Positions 1 to 8,794 of a DNA stretch of 64,000 nucleotides are shown here, piece by piece (position 1 is the stretch's first letter; the number at the start of each line of letters is the position of its first letter). The DNA lies in the NCBI GenBank assembly GCA_048465415.1, contig DBFWLO010000019.1, positions 310,001 through 374,000 of the forward strand. Reading direction: 5' to 3'. Both the position numbers and the translations under genes were made by a program. The DNA comes from Scatosoma sp048465415 (GTDB taxonomy: Bacteria > Bacillota > Clostridia > Christensenellales > Borkfalkiaceae). The notes below the pieces were generated by a model, which did not search any database, was not told the origin of the DNA, and saw only the letters and a program-made list of their open reading frames with translations.

Positions 1-40
1 TTCCCTTTACAAAGGCGGGAGCGTCCCCTTTTCTAGCCAC
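1..40 (-). CDS. 5' fragment of an unidentified gene downstream of ppx
   Basis: A GTG at 38-40 opens a frame of 13 codons (MARKGDAPAFVKG) that runs off the left edge without a stop. An AGGAGG Shine-Dalgarno sequence sits about 7 bases upstream and overlaps the last codons of the ppx gene, which suggests translational coupling in the same operon. Too little is visible to name the product. The start call is an inference from the ribosome-binding site. Confidence 0.45.
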   Translation of the reverse strand, partial: MARKGDAPAFVKG

Positions 41-42
41 GT

Positions 43-1161
43 TTATTCCTCCTTCTCCCTCGTTTTCTTTTCCGCAGGTTTCGCCGCGCCCTGTTTGCGC
101 GGTCGGCCTCTCTTCGCGCCGGGTTTCTCGTCGAGGGCCTCGCCGTTCCCGTCGGCAGGCGCGTCCTTTTTCTCTTGATTCTTTTTCTTCTTTCCGGCTT
201 TGGACGCTTCCGTCGTCTCCGGCTGCGCGGGAACGGCGTCGAGATCCGTTTCCAAGCCCTTTTTCTTACCGCTCGTAACCAGCGCAAGATAGCCTTCCTT
301 GACGCCGAAATCGGAGACGACGATATTGGCGACGCCGAAATATTTGAGCACGGCGCGCAGGATCACCGCCGCCGTCGTCAGCGTATAGATACGCTCGGGC
401 GCGTTTTTGAGCACGAGCATGCTCCGGTCGGAAGAGTTGACGAGATGTTTGCAAAGTTTTTTCAGCCGGTCGTAAGATATGCACTTTTCGCCGCCCGCGT
501 CCGTTTCGTCATAGTAATCGCAGTATACGTCGTAGATCGCGCGGTTGGTCGCGCCGACGAGCACCGCCGTGGCAAAGGCGCTGCCGCCGGGCAGTTCCGT
601 CTTGCCGAGCTGTTTTTTCACGTATTTGCGAATTTCCTTCGCTTCTTCGCCGCTGGGGTGAATATTCCCGACGAATTTACGGCTGAGCTGAATGGGTCCG
701 AAATCGAGATAGGTGAGGGCGTCGAGGCTCTCTTTGGTGAGATCGCACAGCTCGATGCTGCCGCCGCCTATATCGACAAGCACCGCCCGATCGAGCGCCT
801 TATAGCGGGCGTTAGAAACGAGGTCGCAGTATGCCTCTTCCTGACCGTCGAGAAGATTGACGTCGATGGCCGCGCGTTTTTTGAGCTCTTGCGCTACCCA
901 CTCGAAATTTTCGAAATTGCGCATGGAAGCGGTGGAGATGACGTAACACTTTTCCACGCCCGTCTTTTTGCAGATCTCTTTCATCTTATTGAGGTTCTCG
1001 ACCAGCTTTTCCACCCCGCGCTCGGAGAGATTTTTCCCTTCCATATAATGCAGGATCGAAATGTTTTCCCGTTCCCGCAACAGTACGTCGAAGGTCTTTT
1101 CCCCGTCCGCCGTCAGGAGGGAAATGCTGCTGGAACTGATGTCGATGATTGCGTATTTCAT
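43..1161 (-). CDS. ppx: Ppx/GppA-family phosphatase with AT-hook-like C-terminal tail
   Basis: This 372-residue protein belongs to the ASKHA-fold exopolyphosphatase / pppGpp phosphohydrolase family, which hydrolyses polyphosphate or (p)ppGpp. The N-terminal phosphate-1 motif (IIDISSSSISLL) and the DIGGGSIEL motif near residue 130 are visible. The catalytic part ends near residue 295. The remaining 75 residues are Lys/Glu/Ala-rich, look disordered, and contain KRGRPRK at about 350-356, an AT-hook core. An AAAGGAG ribosome-binding site precedes the ATG. The gene lies 34 bases after pfkA and is probably cotranscribed with it. Exopolyphosphatase versus GppA activity cannot be decided from sequence. 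Confidence 0.85.
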   Translation of the reverse strand: MKYAIIDISSSSISLLTADGEKTFDVLLRERENISILHYMEGKNLSERGVEKLVENLNKMKEICKKTGVEKCYVISTASMRNFENFEWVAQELKKRAAIDVNLLDGQEEAYCDLVSNARYKALDRAVLVDIGGGSIELCDLTKESLDALTYLDFGPIQLSRKFVGNIHPSGEEAKEIRKYVKKQLGKTELPGGSAFATAVLVGATNRAIYDVYCDYYDETDAGGEKCISYDRLKKLCKHLVNSSDRSMLVLKNAPERIYTLTTAAVILRAVLKYFGVANIVVSDFGVKEGYLALVTSGKKKGLETDLDAVPAQPETTEASKAGKKKKNQEKKDAPADGNGEALDEKPGAKRGRPRKQGAAKPAEKKTREKEE

Positions 1162-1195
1162 GGTCTTTCTCCTTTCGCCGGGATCCCGGCGCTCC

Positions 1196-2287
1196 TTACT
1201 CTCCGTCGGCCGCTTCCGGCTCGCCGAACCCGATCCCCACCGCCTTCGCGGCCTTTATCATCTGGTGCGTAGGCGGTACGCTTTTGGTCTTTCCCGCGAC
1301 GTCCGCCAGAGAGTTATAGGTAACCTTCCCGCCCGAGAGCGCCACGGTGACGCCGAACCGGCGCTTTTCCGCGAGCTCGCCCGCATAACTACCCATCAGC
1401 GTGCAGATAGACCGGTCGTAAGGATTGGGCGAACCGCCCCTTTGCAGATACCCGATCACCTGCGTTCTCGTCTCCACGCCCGTACGCGCCTCGATGGTCC
1501 GCGCCAGCCGTTCCGTCGCCGTCGTCTCTCCCCGCGCCGCCCTGAGCGCCAGCCTGTCCTTCTTTTTGAGCTGCGCCTCCTCCCGGCTAAAAGCGCCTTC
1601 GGCGATGGCGACGATATTGTACCGCGCGCCTTCCTGCCGCCGCTTTTCCAAAAATGCCACCACCGCGTTTTCGTCGTAGGGAATCTCGGGAATGAGAATC
1701 ATATCCGCGCCTCCGGCGACGCCCGCGTATAAGGTCAGCCAGCCCACCTTATTCCCCATCACCTCCACGAGCATGGTGCGGCCGTGGCTCGCCGCCGTAC
1801 TGTGCATGCGGTCGATACATTCCGTGGCGATCTCCATCGCGGAGGAAAAGCCGAAGGTGACGTCCGTGCCCCAAATGTCGTTGTCGATGGTCTTGGGCAG
1901 GCCGATGACGCTGCACCCCTCCGCGGCGAGCAAAGCCGCCGTTTTATGCGTTCCCGCGCCGCCGAGCGTCACGAGACAATCGAGACCGAGCTTTTTATAA
2001 TTTTCTTTCATTTTGTCGAGCTTGGAACGATTGTTTCCGTCGGCCACGGTCATCTGTTTGAAGGGCTGGCGCTTGCTGCCGAGCACCGTGCCTCCGGCGA
2101 GGAGCAGATTGTCGAAATCTTTCGTCGAAAGCATCTCGTACTCCCCTTCGATGAGGCCGGTATACCCGTTGAGAAATCCGAGGATCTTTACGTCCTCGAT
2201 ATGCGCGGAAACGTAACGGACAAACGCCCGCATCACCGCGTTGAGCCCCGGACAGTCCCCGCCGCTCGTCAGCATTCCTATTTTCAT
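1196..2287 (-). CDS. pfkA: 6-phosphofructokinase
   Basis: This 363-residue PFK phosphorylates fructose 6-phosphate in glycolysis. The N-terminal GGDCPGLNAVMR motif is of the long-chain or PPi-like clade. The phosphoryl-donor signature is GGAGT at 109-113 with PKTIDND at 131-137. Gly at the position equivalent to E. coli 104 points to ATP, whereas Lys at 124-equivalent (K132) is shared with PPi enzymes and with mixed-type ATP enzymes. The usual Asp before that Gly (E. coli D103) is Ala111 here. TAGGAG lies 8 bases before the ATG. ATP is the likelier donor, but this is an inference. Confidence 0.93.
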   Translation of the reverse strand: MKIGMLTSGGDCPGLNAVMRAFVRYVSAHIEDVKILGFLNGYTGLIEGEYEMLSTKDFDNLLLAGGTVLGSKRQPFKQMTVADGNNRSKLDKMKENYKKLGLDCLVTLGGAGTHKTAALLAAEGCSVIGLPKTIDNDIWGTDVTFGFSSAMEIATECIDRMHSTAASHGRTMLVEVMGNKVGWLTLYAGVAGGADMILIPEIPYDENAVVAFLEKRRQEGARYNIVAIAEGAFSREEAQLKKKDRLALRAARGETTATERLARTIEARTGVETRTQVIGYLQRGGSPNPYDRSICTLMGSYAGELAEKRRFGVTVALSGGKVTYNSLADVAGKTKSVPPTHQMIKAAKAVGIGFGEPEAADGE

Positions 2288-2367
2288 AAATTTTTCTCCT
2301 ATATTCCAGTATGTCCCTTTGCGCGGCTTTTTATAGGCGCAATCCTTAGGACCTTTCTTTCTCTTTT

Positions 2368-2396
2368 ATTTTACCATATTTTTCCTTCTTTGTCTA
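2368..2396 (-). promoter_or_regulatory. Promoter of pfkA-ppx
   Basis: On the minus strand TAGACA is followed by a 17-bp spacer and TAAAAT, placing transcription start about 75 bases before the pfkA ATG. Confidence 0.6.
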
Positions 2397-2586
2397 CCCC
2401 AACGAAAATTTTTTTGCAAAAATTTGACCAACGCCTTTTTTTCGTCTTTCCGCATTCTTTTCTTCCTCTTCTTTCCGCGCGGCGGACGCGGACTACGACG
2501 AAGGAATGTACCGTTCTTTGGGCTTCGACGCATACCTGGGTAGTCTCTTGTCCGCAGAAACCGATTTTTGAAAACCTATCGCAAAG
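2397..2586. other. Intergenic stretch without a clear gene
   Basis: Between the pfkA promoter and the next terminator I see no gene. On the plus strand about 2485-2575 reads as an open segment (ending AYLGSLLSAETDF, then TGA) with coding-like codons, but it has no start or ribosome-binding site, so at most it is a remnant. Confidence 0.4.
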
Positions 2587-2627
2587 AAAAACCCCGGTTC
2601 CGAATTGTTTCGGAACCGGGGTTTTTT
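2587..2627 (-). terminator. Intrinsic terminator after the glycerophosphodiesterase gene
   Basis: An 18-bp perfect stem (AAAAACCCCGGTTCCGAA and its complement) with a 3-base loop and flanking A and T tracts lies 8 bases past the stop of the minus-strand gene. It can work in both directions. Confidence 0.9.
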
Positions 2628-2634
2628 AGCGGCG

Positions 2635-3510
2635 TCACAGCGACGATTTCTGAGGCCGGAAATTTTCAAAGATCATATTGTCCACCCACGGCCGCAGCCG
2701 TTCCGCTTCCGCCTGGGTGCGGATCGTCCATGTGAGCACGGCGCGGTTTTCCTTTTTCTTGACGCGGCGATAGGGAAGATTATAGCAGCAATAGCTGACG
2801 AAGTCGGGCTTGGTGATGACGTTCATGATCATCGTCTTGATCGCCCACGCGTCTATCTTCCAGTGTTTATGCGTATCGGTGAACCCCGATTGTTCGGCGG
2901 CAGTCGCCACCGCTTCCTTGACCTGGCGGCGGGACAATCCGCCCTCGCAGGCGAAAATTTCGGGGGAAATATCGAATTCTTCCAACGTGTCCCGACAGGA
3001 AATGAGCACGTCGGGCGAAAAAATACTCATGGCGAGCTGGCCGCGCAGTACGCCCGGCAGCATCTGTTTGAACTTGTGCACATAAAAAGGATTGAACGAT
3101 TGAAGAGCGTATTCGCCCTGGTACTGCCGCACGACTTTGACGACCTGCTCGGGGAAATTTCTGACGTGAGAGACGTCCTTCACCTCCAAAAGCAACGGTG
3201 TTCGGCCATCGATGCAGGCGAGACATTCTTCGAGCGTCATGATTTTTTCGTCCGTACCCGTGAGCCGCATGCGGGAAAGCTCGGCGTAAGTCGTCTCGCT
3301 CACCTTTCCGGGTTCGCCGGTCAGACGGCGCAGACTGTCGTCGTGAATGACGACCAACGTACCGTCTTTGGTGCGGCGGACGTCCGTCTCGATGGCATAC
3401 CCCTCCTCGATCGCTTTTTTGAACGCAGCCCGTGAATTTTCGGGCACGTTCTCGTGCAATCCCCTGTGCGCGATGGGAGTATTGCATATAAAACTGTTCC
3501 TGATCTCCAT
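2635..3510 (-). CDS. Glycerophosphodiester phosphodiesterase family protein
   Basis: This 291-residue GDPD-fold protein hydrolyses glycerophosphodiesters to glycerol 3-phosphate and an alcohol. The family signature is intact: HRG at 15-17, the metal ligands E41 and D43 in the IETDVRRTKDG segment, and H56 in the IHDDSL motif. No signal peptide is apparent, so it is probably cytoplasmic and UgpQ-like. It has its own promoter and terminator and is a single-gene unit. Confidence 0.88.
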   Translation of the reverse strand: MEIRNSFICNTPIAHRGLHENVPENSRAAFKKAIEEGYAIETDVRRTKDGTLVVIHDDSLRRLTGEPGKVSETTYAELSRMRLTGTDEKIMTLEECLACIDGRTPLLLEVKDVSHVRNFPEQVVKVVRQYQGEYALQSFNPFYVHKFKQMLPGVLRGQLAMSIFSPDVLISCRDTLEEFDISPEIFACEGGLSRRQVKEAVATAAEQSGFTDTHKHWKIDAWAIKTMIMNVITKPDFVSYCCYNLPYRRVKKKENRAVLTWTIRTQAEAERLRPWVDNMIFENFRPQKSSL

Positions 3511-3614
3511 AACCCTTCCTTCACCTTATTGGCGTTCTTTATCCGGTCAAAAGCCCTCTTCTGACGATCCTGCCGCTGCGTGTCCTTTTTTGAAGAATAT
3601 CCTTTTATATTTCT

Positions 3615-3643
3615 ATTTTATCAGACTGCCGCAGAAAAGTCAA
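3615..3643 (-). promoter_or_regulatory. Promoter of the glycerophosphodiesterase gene
   Basis: TTGACT, a 17-bp spacer and TAAAAT on the minus strand, giving a leader of roughly 100 bases. The rest of the gap up to 3753 shows nothing else I can name. Confidence 0.7.
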
Positions 3644-3753
3644 ATCGAAATATGCCCTTCGCCCGTTTAACACGTTTGCACAAAAAATTGTAATATTTTT
3701 TCATTACTCCTTAACGACGCGAACTTAAACAACGTTCCTCTTCAAAAGCGCAA

Positions 3754-3785
3754 AACGCTCTTCCCTAAGTACGGAGAAGAGCGTT
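3754..3785 (-). terminator. Terminator after the fused ABC exporter gene
   Basis: A 10-bp perfect stem (AACGCTCTTC / GAAGAGCGTT) with a 12-base loop is followed on the minus strand by a T-rich run. It lies 20 bases past the stop codon at 3805. Confidence 0.75.
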
Positions 3786-3804
3786 CTGATTTGGTTTTAC
3801 GCGC

Positions 3805-6438
3805 TTATTCCGTACGGAGCGCGATCACGGGATCCTTTTTAGCCGCGGACTGCGCGGGCACCAATCCGCTGATGAGTGTCAAAACAACGCTCACGCCGAT
3901 CATGATCAGTCCCTGATAGAAGGGAAGCGAAGCCAGCGTGGCGATCCCGGTCAGACTGCCGAAGATCAGATTGATGGGAATGGACAGGAGATAGGTCACG
4001 CCCACGCCGATTGCGCCGGCAAATAACCCGATGAGGAAGGTCTCCGCGTTGAAGAGGTTTTTGATATCCCGCTTTCTCGCGCCCAAAGACCGCAGCACGC
4101 CGATCTCCTTCGTCCGTTCCACCACGGACACATAAGTGATGACGCCGATCATCACCGAGGAAACGACGAGCGAAATCGCCGTGAACGCCACGAGCACGTA
4201 TGTGACGGCGTTGAGCATCGTCTGAATCATGCCCATCATCAGGCCGACGGTATCCGTGTACGTGATCTGCTGCGCCTCGTCGTGGGAATTGTTCCAGGCG
4301 TCGAGATAGTCGATGATCTTATCCTTCGCGGTGAAATCGGTCGGATAGAAGGAAATCGAATTGGGCGCGTCGCTGCCGCCCAGAGCCCGGATCGCCCGCA
4401 TCTGGTTGGCCGTCAGATAGACCTTAGGATATCCCTCCACCGTAGAATAGTAAGAATTGAGGTGTTCGGCGGGCGAGCGGTAAAGCGTGATCTTGCTCCC
4501 CGCGTTTTCATAGGGAATGGAGTTAGCGGGATCGTTCATCCACTTGACGATCTCCGACTGCATATTTTTAGCGATATATGAGTTGACCGTCTTTTCGGTG
4601 ATGTTGAGCCCCGTAGACAAAGATCCGTAAGTGAGTCCGTCTTTGATGCGCAGGATCCCGCTGATCTTGACGTTGATCCCTTCGTTTTCTCCGGCCTTTA
4701 ACGTATCCCTTACCCCGCGGTAGACGAACGGATAGTCATTCGCGGAAGCGTTTCTCTCGTATACGGCGTCGTTGTAAAAAAGAGTGTATTCTTTATTGAG
4801 AATATCGTCGAAATCGATGGTCATATAGTCGCTCGACTCGTTTTCTCCTTTTTCAAAAAGAGACAGGAAATTATATTCCTCGATGAATCCGAGCTGCGCG
4901 AGCAGCAGGTCGGTGGCGTCGTTGTTTCCGCCAATCACCAGCACCGCTTCGTCCTCGCTTTGCGGGAAATGTCCTTTGATCACGTCGTACTGCGTCTCGA
5001 TATATTCTCCGTAGCGTTCGTCGCTCAGATCGTCGGTGCCGGGCATGGTATGAATGACGCTGCCCAAATAATTCACCATGTAAGAGATCTGCGCATATTC
5101 CGACGCGTGCACGGTCAACTCGTTCACATAGAACTCTTTCAAAGCGCTCAAAGACATCGTCTGCGTCTTGGAGACGTTCTCGGAGACGCCCGTCACCACC
5201 TGGGTGAATAAGTTATCCGAAAGATTTTCCCCGTAACCGTAGTGCAGGGCGGAATATAAATTTTCGTCCATAGATTCTATATATTCGATATATTCCGGAG
5301 AAATATCGTTCGTCACCGTCATGCCTTTGGCGATCTTGGTGAGGAAGGAATTGACGTACACTTTATCGTCCAGTTTGGAAAGATCGGGCATTTTCCCGGG
5401 CGAAGTCATACCGGACATCAAAGACGCCGTATCCATAGAGCTCTCGGTGATCTGCAACGGATAATAGGAGAGCATATCCTCCTCGGTTTTGAGGATATAG
5501 CCGTTGAATCCGTGAGAGAGCGCCAAAACCAGACACACGCTGATGATACCGATGCTGCCCGCGATGGAGGTGATGATCGTGCGTCCCTTTTTCGCGTGCA
5601 GATTGCGGGCGCTGAGCCCCAAAGAAGTCCCGAACGACATCGACGCCGTCTCCGAAGCCGCCCTCTTTTCCACTTTGCGTTTTTTCCAGGCTCTGACTTG
5701 TTCTTTGGTGATTCCTTTCTTTTTAAGCTCCGCTTCGAGGATTTTCCGTTCCGCCTCGCTGTCGTAGGGATTGGAGTCGGAAACGACGAGCCCGTCTTGC
5801 AGCTGCACGATACGCGTCGAATATTTTTCCGCGAGCTCGGGATTGTGCGTGACCATAATCACCAACCGTTCGCCCGCGATCTCGCGGATCAGATCCATGA
5901 TCTGGACGCTGGTAGTGCTGTCGAGCGCGCCGGTGGGTTCGTCCGCAAGCAGGATCTCGGGATTGTTGACGAGCGCGCGCGCAATCGCCACACGCTGCAT
6001 CTGTCCGCCCGAAAGCTGATTCGGTTTCTTATGAAGCTGCTCTGCGAGCCCTACCTTTTTGAGCGCCTCGGTAGCCCGCTTCTTACGCTCCGCTTTGGAA
6101 AAGTCTGCGATCGTCAGCGCAAGCTCGACGTTTTCGAGCACGGTCTGATGCGGAATGAGATTGTACGACTGGAATACGAACCCGATGCGATGATTTCTGT
6201 AAACGTCCCAGTCGCGGTCGCTGTAATCCCTGGTGGAAACGCCGCGAATGACGAGATCGCCCGAGGTATAGTGATCGAGTCCGCCGATGATGTTGAGGAG
6301 TGTCGTTTTCCCGCAGCCGGACGCTCCGAGAACGGAAACGAATTCGTTGGCGCGGAATTCGAGGGAGACTCCTTTGAGTGCGTGGACGACGGTGCCCGCC
6401 GTCTTATAATCCTTTTTGATGTCTTTAAGCTGTAACAT
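3805..6438 (-). CDS. MacB-like ABC exporter: fused ATPase and FtsX-type permease
   Basis: This 877-residue protein combines a complete ATPase with a permease. Residues 1-230 hold Walker A (GASGCGKT at 38-45), the signature LSGGQMQR near 142, Walker B with DEPTGALD, and the H-loop (VMVTHN). After a charged linker there is a membrane segment near 285-305, a large extracytoplasmic domain of about 400 residues, and three C-terminal membrane helices with the FtsX signature (ERTKEIGVLRSLGA). This is the LolCDE/MacB mechanotransmission family, which uses ATP to move substrates outside the membrane. The upstream MarR gene suggests inducible export of a toxic compound or antimicrobial peptide. The substrate is unknown. 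Confidence 0.9.
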   Translation of the reverse strand: MLQLKDIKKDYKTAGTVVHALKGVSLEFRANEFVSVLGASGCGKTTLLNIIGGLDHYTSGDLVIRGVSTRDYSDRDWDVYRNHRIGFVFQSYNLIPHQTVLENVELALTIADFSKAERKKRATEALKKVGLAEQLHKKPNQLSGGQMQRVAIARALVNNPEILLADEPTGALDSTTSVQIMDLIREIAGERLVIMVTHNPELAEKYSTRIVQLQDGLVVSDSNPYDSEAERKILEAELKKKGITKEQVRAWKKRKVEKRAASETASMSFGTSLGLSARNLHAKKGRTIITSIAGSIGIISVCLVLALSHGFNGYILKTEEDMLSYYPLQITESSMDTASLMSGMTSPGKMPDLSKLDDKVYVNSFLTKIAKGMTVTNDISPEYIEYIESMDENLYSALHYGYGENLSDNLFTQVVTGVSENVSKTQTMSLSALKEFYVNELTVHASEYAQISYMVNYLGSVIHTMPGTDDLSDERYGEYIETQYDVIKGHFPQSEDEAVLVIGGNNDATDLLLAQLGFIEEYNFLSLFEKGENESSDYMTIDFDDILNKEYTLFYNDAVYERNASANDYPFVYRGVRDTLKAGENEGINVKISGILRIKDGLTYGSLSTGLNITEKTVNSYIAKNMQSEIVKWMNDPANSIPYENAGSKITLYRSPAEHLNSYYSTVEGYPKVYLTANQMRAIRALGGSDAPNSISFYPTDFTAKDKIIDYLDAWNNSHDEAQQITYTDTVGLMMGMIQTMLNAVTYVLVAFTAISLVVSSVMIGVITYVSVVERTKEIGVLRSLGARKRDIKNLFNAETFLIGLFAGAIGVGVTYLLSIPINLIFGSLTGIATLASLPFYQGLIMIGVSVVLTLISGLVPAQSAAKKDPVIALRTE

Positions 6439-6492
6439 TTTGCCCTGTGTCCTTATTCCTTCTCTTTATATATTTCTATCGTTTTGGAGAAA

Positions 6493-6520
6493 AGAAAGCG
6501 GAATCCGTTTCCCGCTTTCT
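6493..6520 (-). terminator. Possible attenuating terminator between marR and the ABC gene
   Basis: A 9-bp stem (AGAAAGCGG / CCGCTTTCT) followed on the minus strand by TTTTCTCC lies in the 111-base gap. It could lower read-through into the exporter gene. A second short GC hairpin sits at 6531-6547. Confidence 0.5.
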
Positions 6521-6549
6521 TTCTTGCTTTCCCGGGCCTTTTGCCGGGC

Positions 6550-7035
6550 TTATTTTCTCAGATCCACCACCGTCTCGATAAACAGATCGCTCAATTCGAG
6601 CAGCTTGTCGAGTTTTTCCGTACCCAATTTTTCGATGATCTCTCCGACCAGATTGCAACAAACGCCTTTTTCCTCGTTATAATAGATGAGTGCGGTGTCG
6701 GAAAGCTCGATGTAAGCGATTTTTCTGTCCACTTCGTCGGGAACGCGCTTGACGATGCCGCGGGCTTCCAGTTTGTTCACCATCTGAGACACGGCGGAAC
6801 GGGTGACGCCGAGACGGGTGGCGAGCTGGGTGGAGATGATACGTTTTCCGTCGTAGCCGGCGAGAATCACTTCGCCCAAAAGTCTCATCTCGGAATTATT
6901 GAAATGAGATTTTACCTTCGTCAGCGCCACGCCTTCCATCTTTTTCAGCATGGTGAAAATTTTTCCGAGATATTCCTCGTTGCGGACTTTGTTTTCCGCC
7001 AAACTTTTTTCAGCCGTCTTTTCATTGTCTTTCAT
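6550..7035 (-). CDS. MarR-family transcriptional regulator
   Basis: This 161-residue winged-helix protein has the MarR layout: N-terminal dimer helices, the helix-turn-helix (ATRLGVTRSAVSQMVNKLE), then a wing containing the DRKIAYIELS segment. Members usually repress themselves and a neighbouring efflux gene until a small ligand binds. It lies directly upstream of the MacB-like exporter on the same strand, so regulation of that exporter is likely by context. TTTGAA-N10-TTCAAA in the leader is a candidate operator. Confidence 0.88.
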   Translation of the reverse strand: MKDNEKTAEKSLAENKVRNEEYLGKIFTMLKKMEGVALTKVKSHFNNSEMRLLGEVILAGYDGKRIISTQLATRLGVTRSAVSQMVNKLEARGIVKRVPDEVDRKIAYIELSDTALIYYNEEKGVCCNLVGEIIEKLGTEKLDKLLELSDLFIETVVDLRK

Positions 7036-7060
7036 TGGTTTTTACCTCTCTTCATTGATT

Positions 7061-7082
7061 TTTGAAGTTTTGTATATTCAAA
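7061..7082. promoter_or_regulatory. Candidate MarR operator
   Basis: The inverted repeat TTTGAA-N10-TTCAAA lies between the marR promoter and start codon. Its position and symmetry suit an autoregulatory MarR site. This is inference only. Confidence 0.3.
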
Positions 7083-7147
7083 GCGCGGCTTTGGCCGGCG
7101 CTCGGTCTCCCGATCCTGAGGTTTTTCTTTGTTTTTTATATACCTTC

Positions 7148-7175
7148 ATTATACGATTCCCGCGCCCTTTGTCAA
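7148..7175 (-). promoter_or_regulatory. Promoter of marR-ABC exporter
   Basis: TTGACA, a 16-bp spacer and TATAAT on the minus strand, about 110 bases before the marR start. Confidence 0.8.
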
Positions 7176-7379
7176 GGGTTTGAACGTATTGTTTAATACT
7201 TTTCACCGTATTTTCATTTACTGTGCAAACCCGCCGGATTGTCCGCATATTTACGTTCCCGGCTATTTTAACATAGTATATAATATTTTTGTGAAAGGAC
7301 GACACTAAAAAAGTGAAAAGATCAGCAATATTTTTTTCACAATCATTTTTTATTCGCCGTAAAAAGTTTTTCAAAAGAG
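7176..7379. other. AT-rich divergent intergenic region
   Basis: This stretch between two outward-facing promoters holds no convincing gene. It has AT-rich segments, including TATATAATAT near 7277-7290, without a matching -35 that I trust. Confidence 0.4.
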
Positions 7380-7408
7380 TTGTCAAAGGGGACAGGTTAT
7401 GGTACAAT
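7380..7408 (+). promoter_or_regulatory. Promoter of the first M18 aminopeptidase gene
   Basis: TTGTCA at 7380-7385, a 17-bp spacer and TACAAT at 7403-7408 on the plus strand. The start site falls near 7415, which excludes the upstream in-frame start at 7380 and supports the ATG at 7443. Confidence 0.75.
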
Positions 7409-7442
7409 AAAAGAAAATCTTTTAACCACGGGATATTTTATC

Positions 7443-8720
7443 ATGACCAATCAACTTCTCGAATTTTTGGAGACTTCCTACACCGCCTATCAGGCGACGG
7501 AGCAGGCGAAAAATCTGCTTTTCAAAAACGGTTTCGTGGCACTGAGCGAAACAGACGACTGGGTTTTGAACGAAAACGGCAGATATTTCGTAGAGCGCGG
7601 CGGCAGCAGTCTCGTCGCCTTCACGGTGGGGCGGCTGGACAATTTTTCTTTCAAGATCGTCGCTTCCCATACGGACTCTCCGGCTCTCAAACTCAAAGAG
7701 AACGCGGTGACGCCGACGGGCCCCTATGCGCGGCTGAACGCGGAGCCTTACGGCGGCGGGATCTATTACAGTTTCTTCGACAGACCGCTGAAAATAGCGG
7801 GCCGGCTCGTCGTCGAAGAAGAGGGCGTATTGAAAAGCGAAACGGCCGCGAGTGAATACCTCGTGACGATCCCCTCCCTCGCCGTGCACATGAACCGGGG
7901 CGTCAACGACGGTTTCACGATCAACGCCCAAACCGATCTTCTTCCCCTTCTCGCTCTGTCCGAAAAGGGCGAATCGCCCGACTTTTTAAGCGCGCTCACC
8001 GAAAAGACCGTTATATCTTACGATCTGTACGTCGTCAATGCGGATAAGCCCTATCGCTTCGGCCTGAACCATGAGTTTATCGCCTCTCCCCGTCTCGATA
8101 ACCTCACCAGCGTCTGCGCCTCCTTGCAGTCTCTGATCGCGCACGAGGGCAGCGGCGGCGTCGCCGTGGCGGCTTGTCTCGACAACGAGGAAGTCGGCAG
8201 CCAAACCTTGCAGGGCGCGGGCGGGGACTTTCTGGAAAACGTGCTCCGCCGCATCGCTTACGCGCTCAAATTCGACGACAACGAATATTATAAGGCGCTC
8301 GCTTCGTCTTTTTTAATCTCGCTCGACAACGCGCACGCCATGCATCCCAATCACCCGGAGAAATGCGATCCTACGAATAAAACGGTCATGGGCGGCGGAG
8401 TCGTGATCAAGAGCCACGCCAATAAAGCGTACACGACCGACGCGCTCTCCTCCGCCGTCGTCAAGACGATCTTCAAAAAAGCGGGCGTGAAATATCAGTC
8501 CTTTTTCAACCGTTCGGATATGCGCAGCGGCGGCACGCTGGGCGCGATCTCTCTGGGGCACGTCGGTATTCTCTCCGCCGATCTCGGCCTCGCGCAGCTC
8601 GCCATGCACTCCGCTTCGGAATGTTTCGCCGCCGGCGACTACGAGGAACTCATCAGCGGCCTCACCGCTTACTACTCGTCCGATATTTTCTTTACGGAGG
8701 ACGGCGTAGAGATAAAATGA
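7443..8720 (+). CDS. M18-family aminopeptidase
   Basis: This 425-residue M18 metallopeptidase removes N-terminal amino acids from peptides using two metal ions. Visible motifs are the metal site ASHTDSP, the catalytic DNEEVGS, and the late HS metal ligand region (LAMHSASE). The frame opens at 7380, but that codon lies on the -35 box, so the ATG at 7443 (MTNQLLEFL) is chosen. The gene converges on a second M18 gene with which it shares a terminator. It may finish digestion of imported peptides; the Opp operon is 12 kb away. Confidence 0.92.
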   Translation: MTNQLLEFLETSYTAYQATEQAKNLLFKNGFVALSETDDWVLNENGRYFVERGGSSLVAFTVGRLDNFSFKIVASHTDSPALKLKENAVTPTGPYARLNAEPYGGGIYYSFFDRPLKIAGRLVVEEEGVLKSETAASEYLVTIPSLAVHMNRGVNDGFTINAQTDLLPLLALSEKGESPDFLSALTEKTVISYDLYVVNADKPYRFGLNHEFIASPRLDNLTSVCASLQSLIAHEGSGGVAVAACLDNEEVGSQTLQGAGGDFLENVLRRIAYALKFDDNEYYKALASSFLISLDNAHAMHPNHPEKCDPTNKTVMGGGVVIKSHANKAYTTDALSSAVVKTIFKKAGVKYQSFFNRSDMRSGGTLGAISLGHVGILSADLGLAQLAMHSASECFAAGDYEELISGLTAYYSSDIFFTEDGVEIK

Positions 8721-8736
8721 TCTCTCTTTATACGAC

Positions 8737-8769
8737 AAAAAACGGAGTCCGATGCAGGGCTCCGTTTTT
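8737..8769. terminator. Bidirectional terminator between two M18 genes
   Basis: The stem CGGAG / CTCCG is extended by A5/T5 tracts around a 12-base loop. The flanking A and T runs let it act for both convergent genes. Confidence 0.8.
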
Positions 8770-8794
8770 ATTATATCCACCATGCGTTTCCTTT

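Noticed and set aside
7078..7407. 109-residue minus-strand reading frame between marR and the M18 gene
   Set aside because: It starts across the promoter of the M18 gene and covers the marR promoter, has no ribosome-binding site and no recognisable family.
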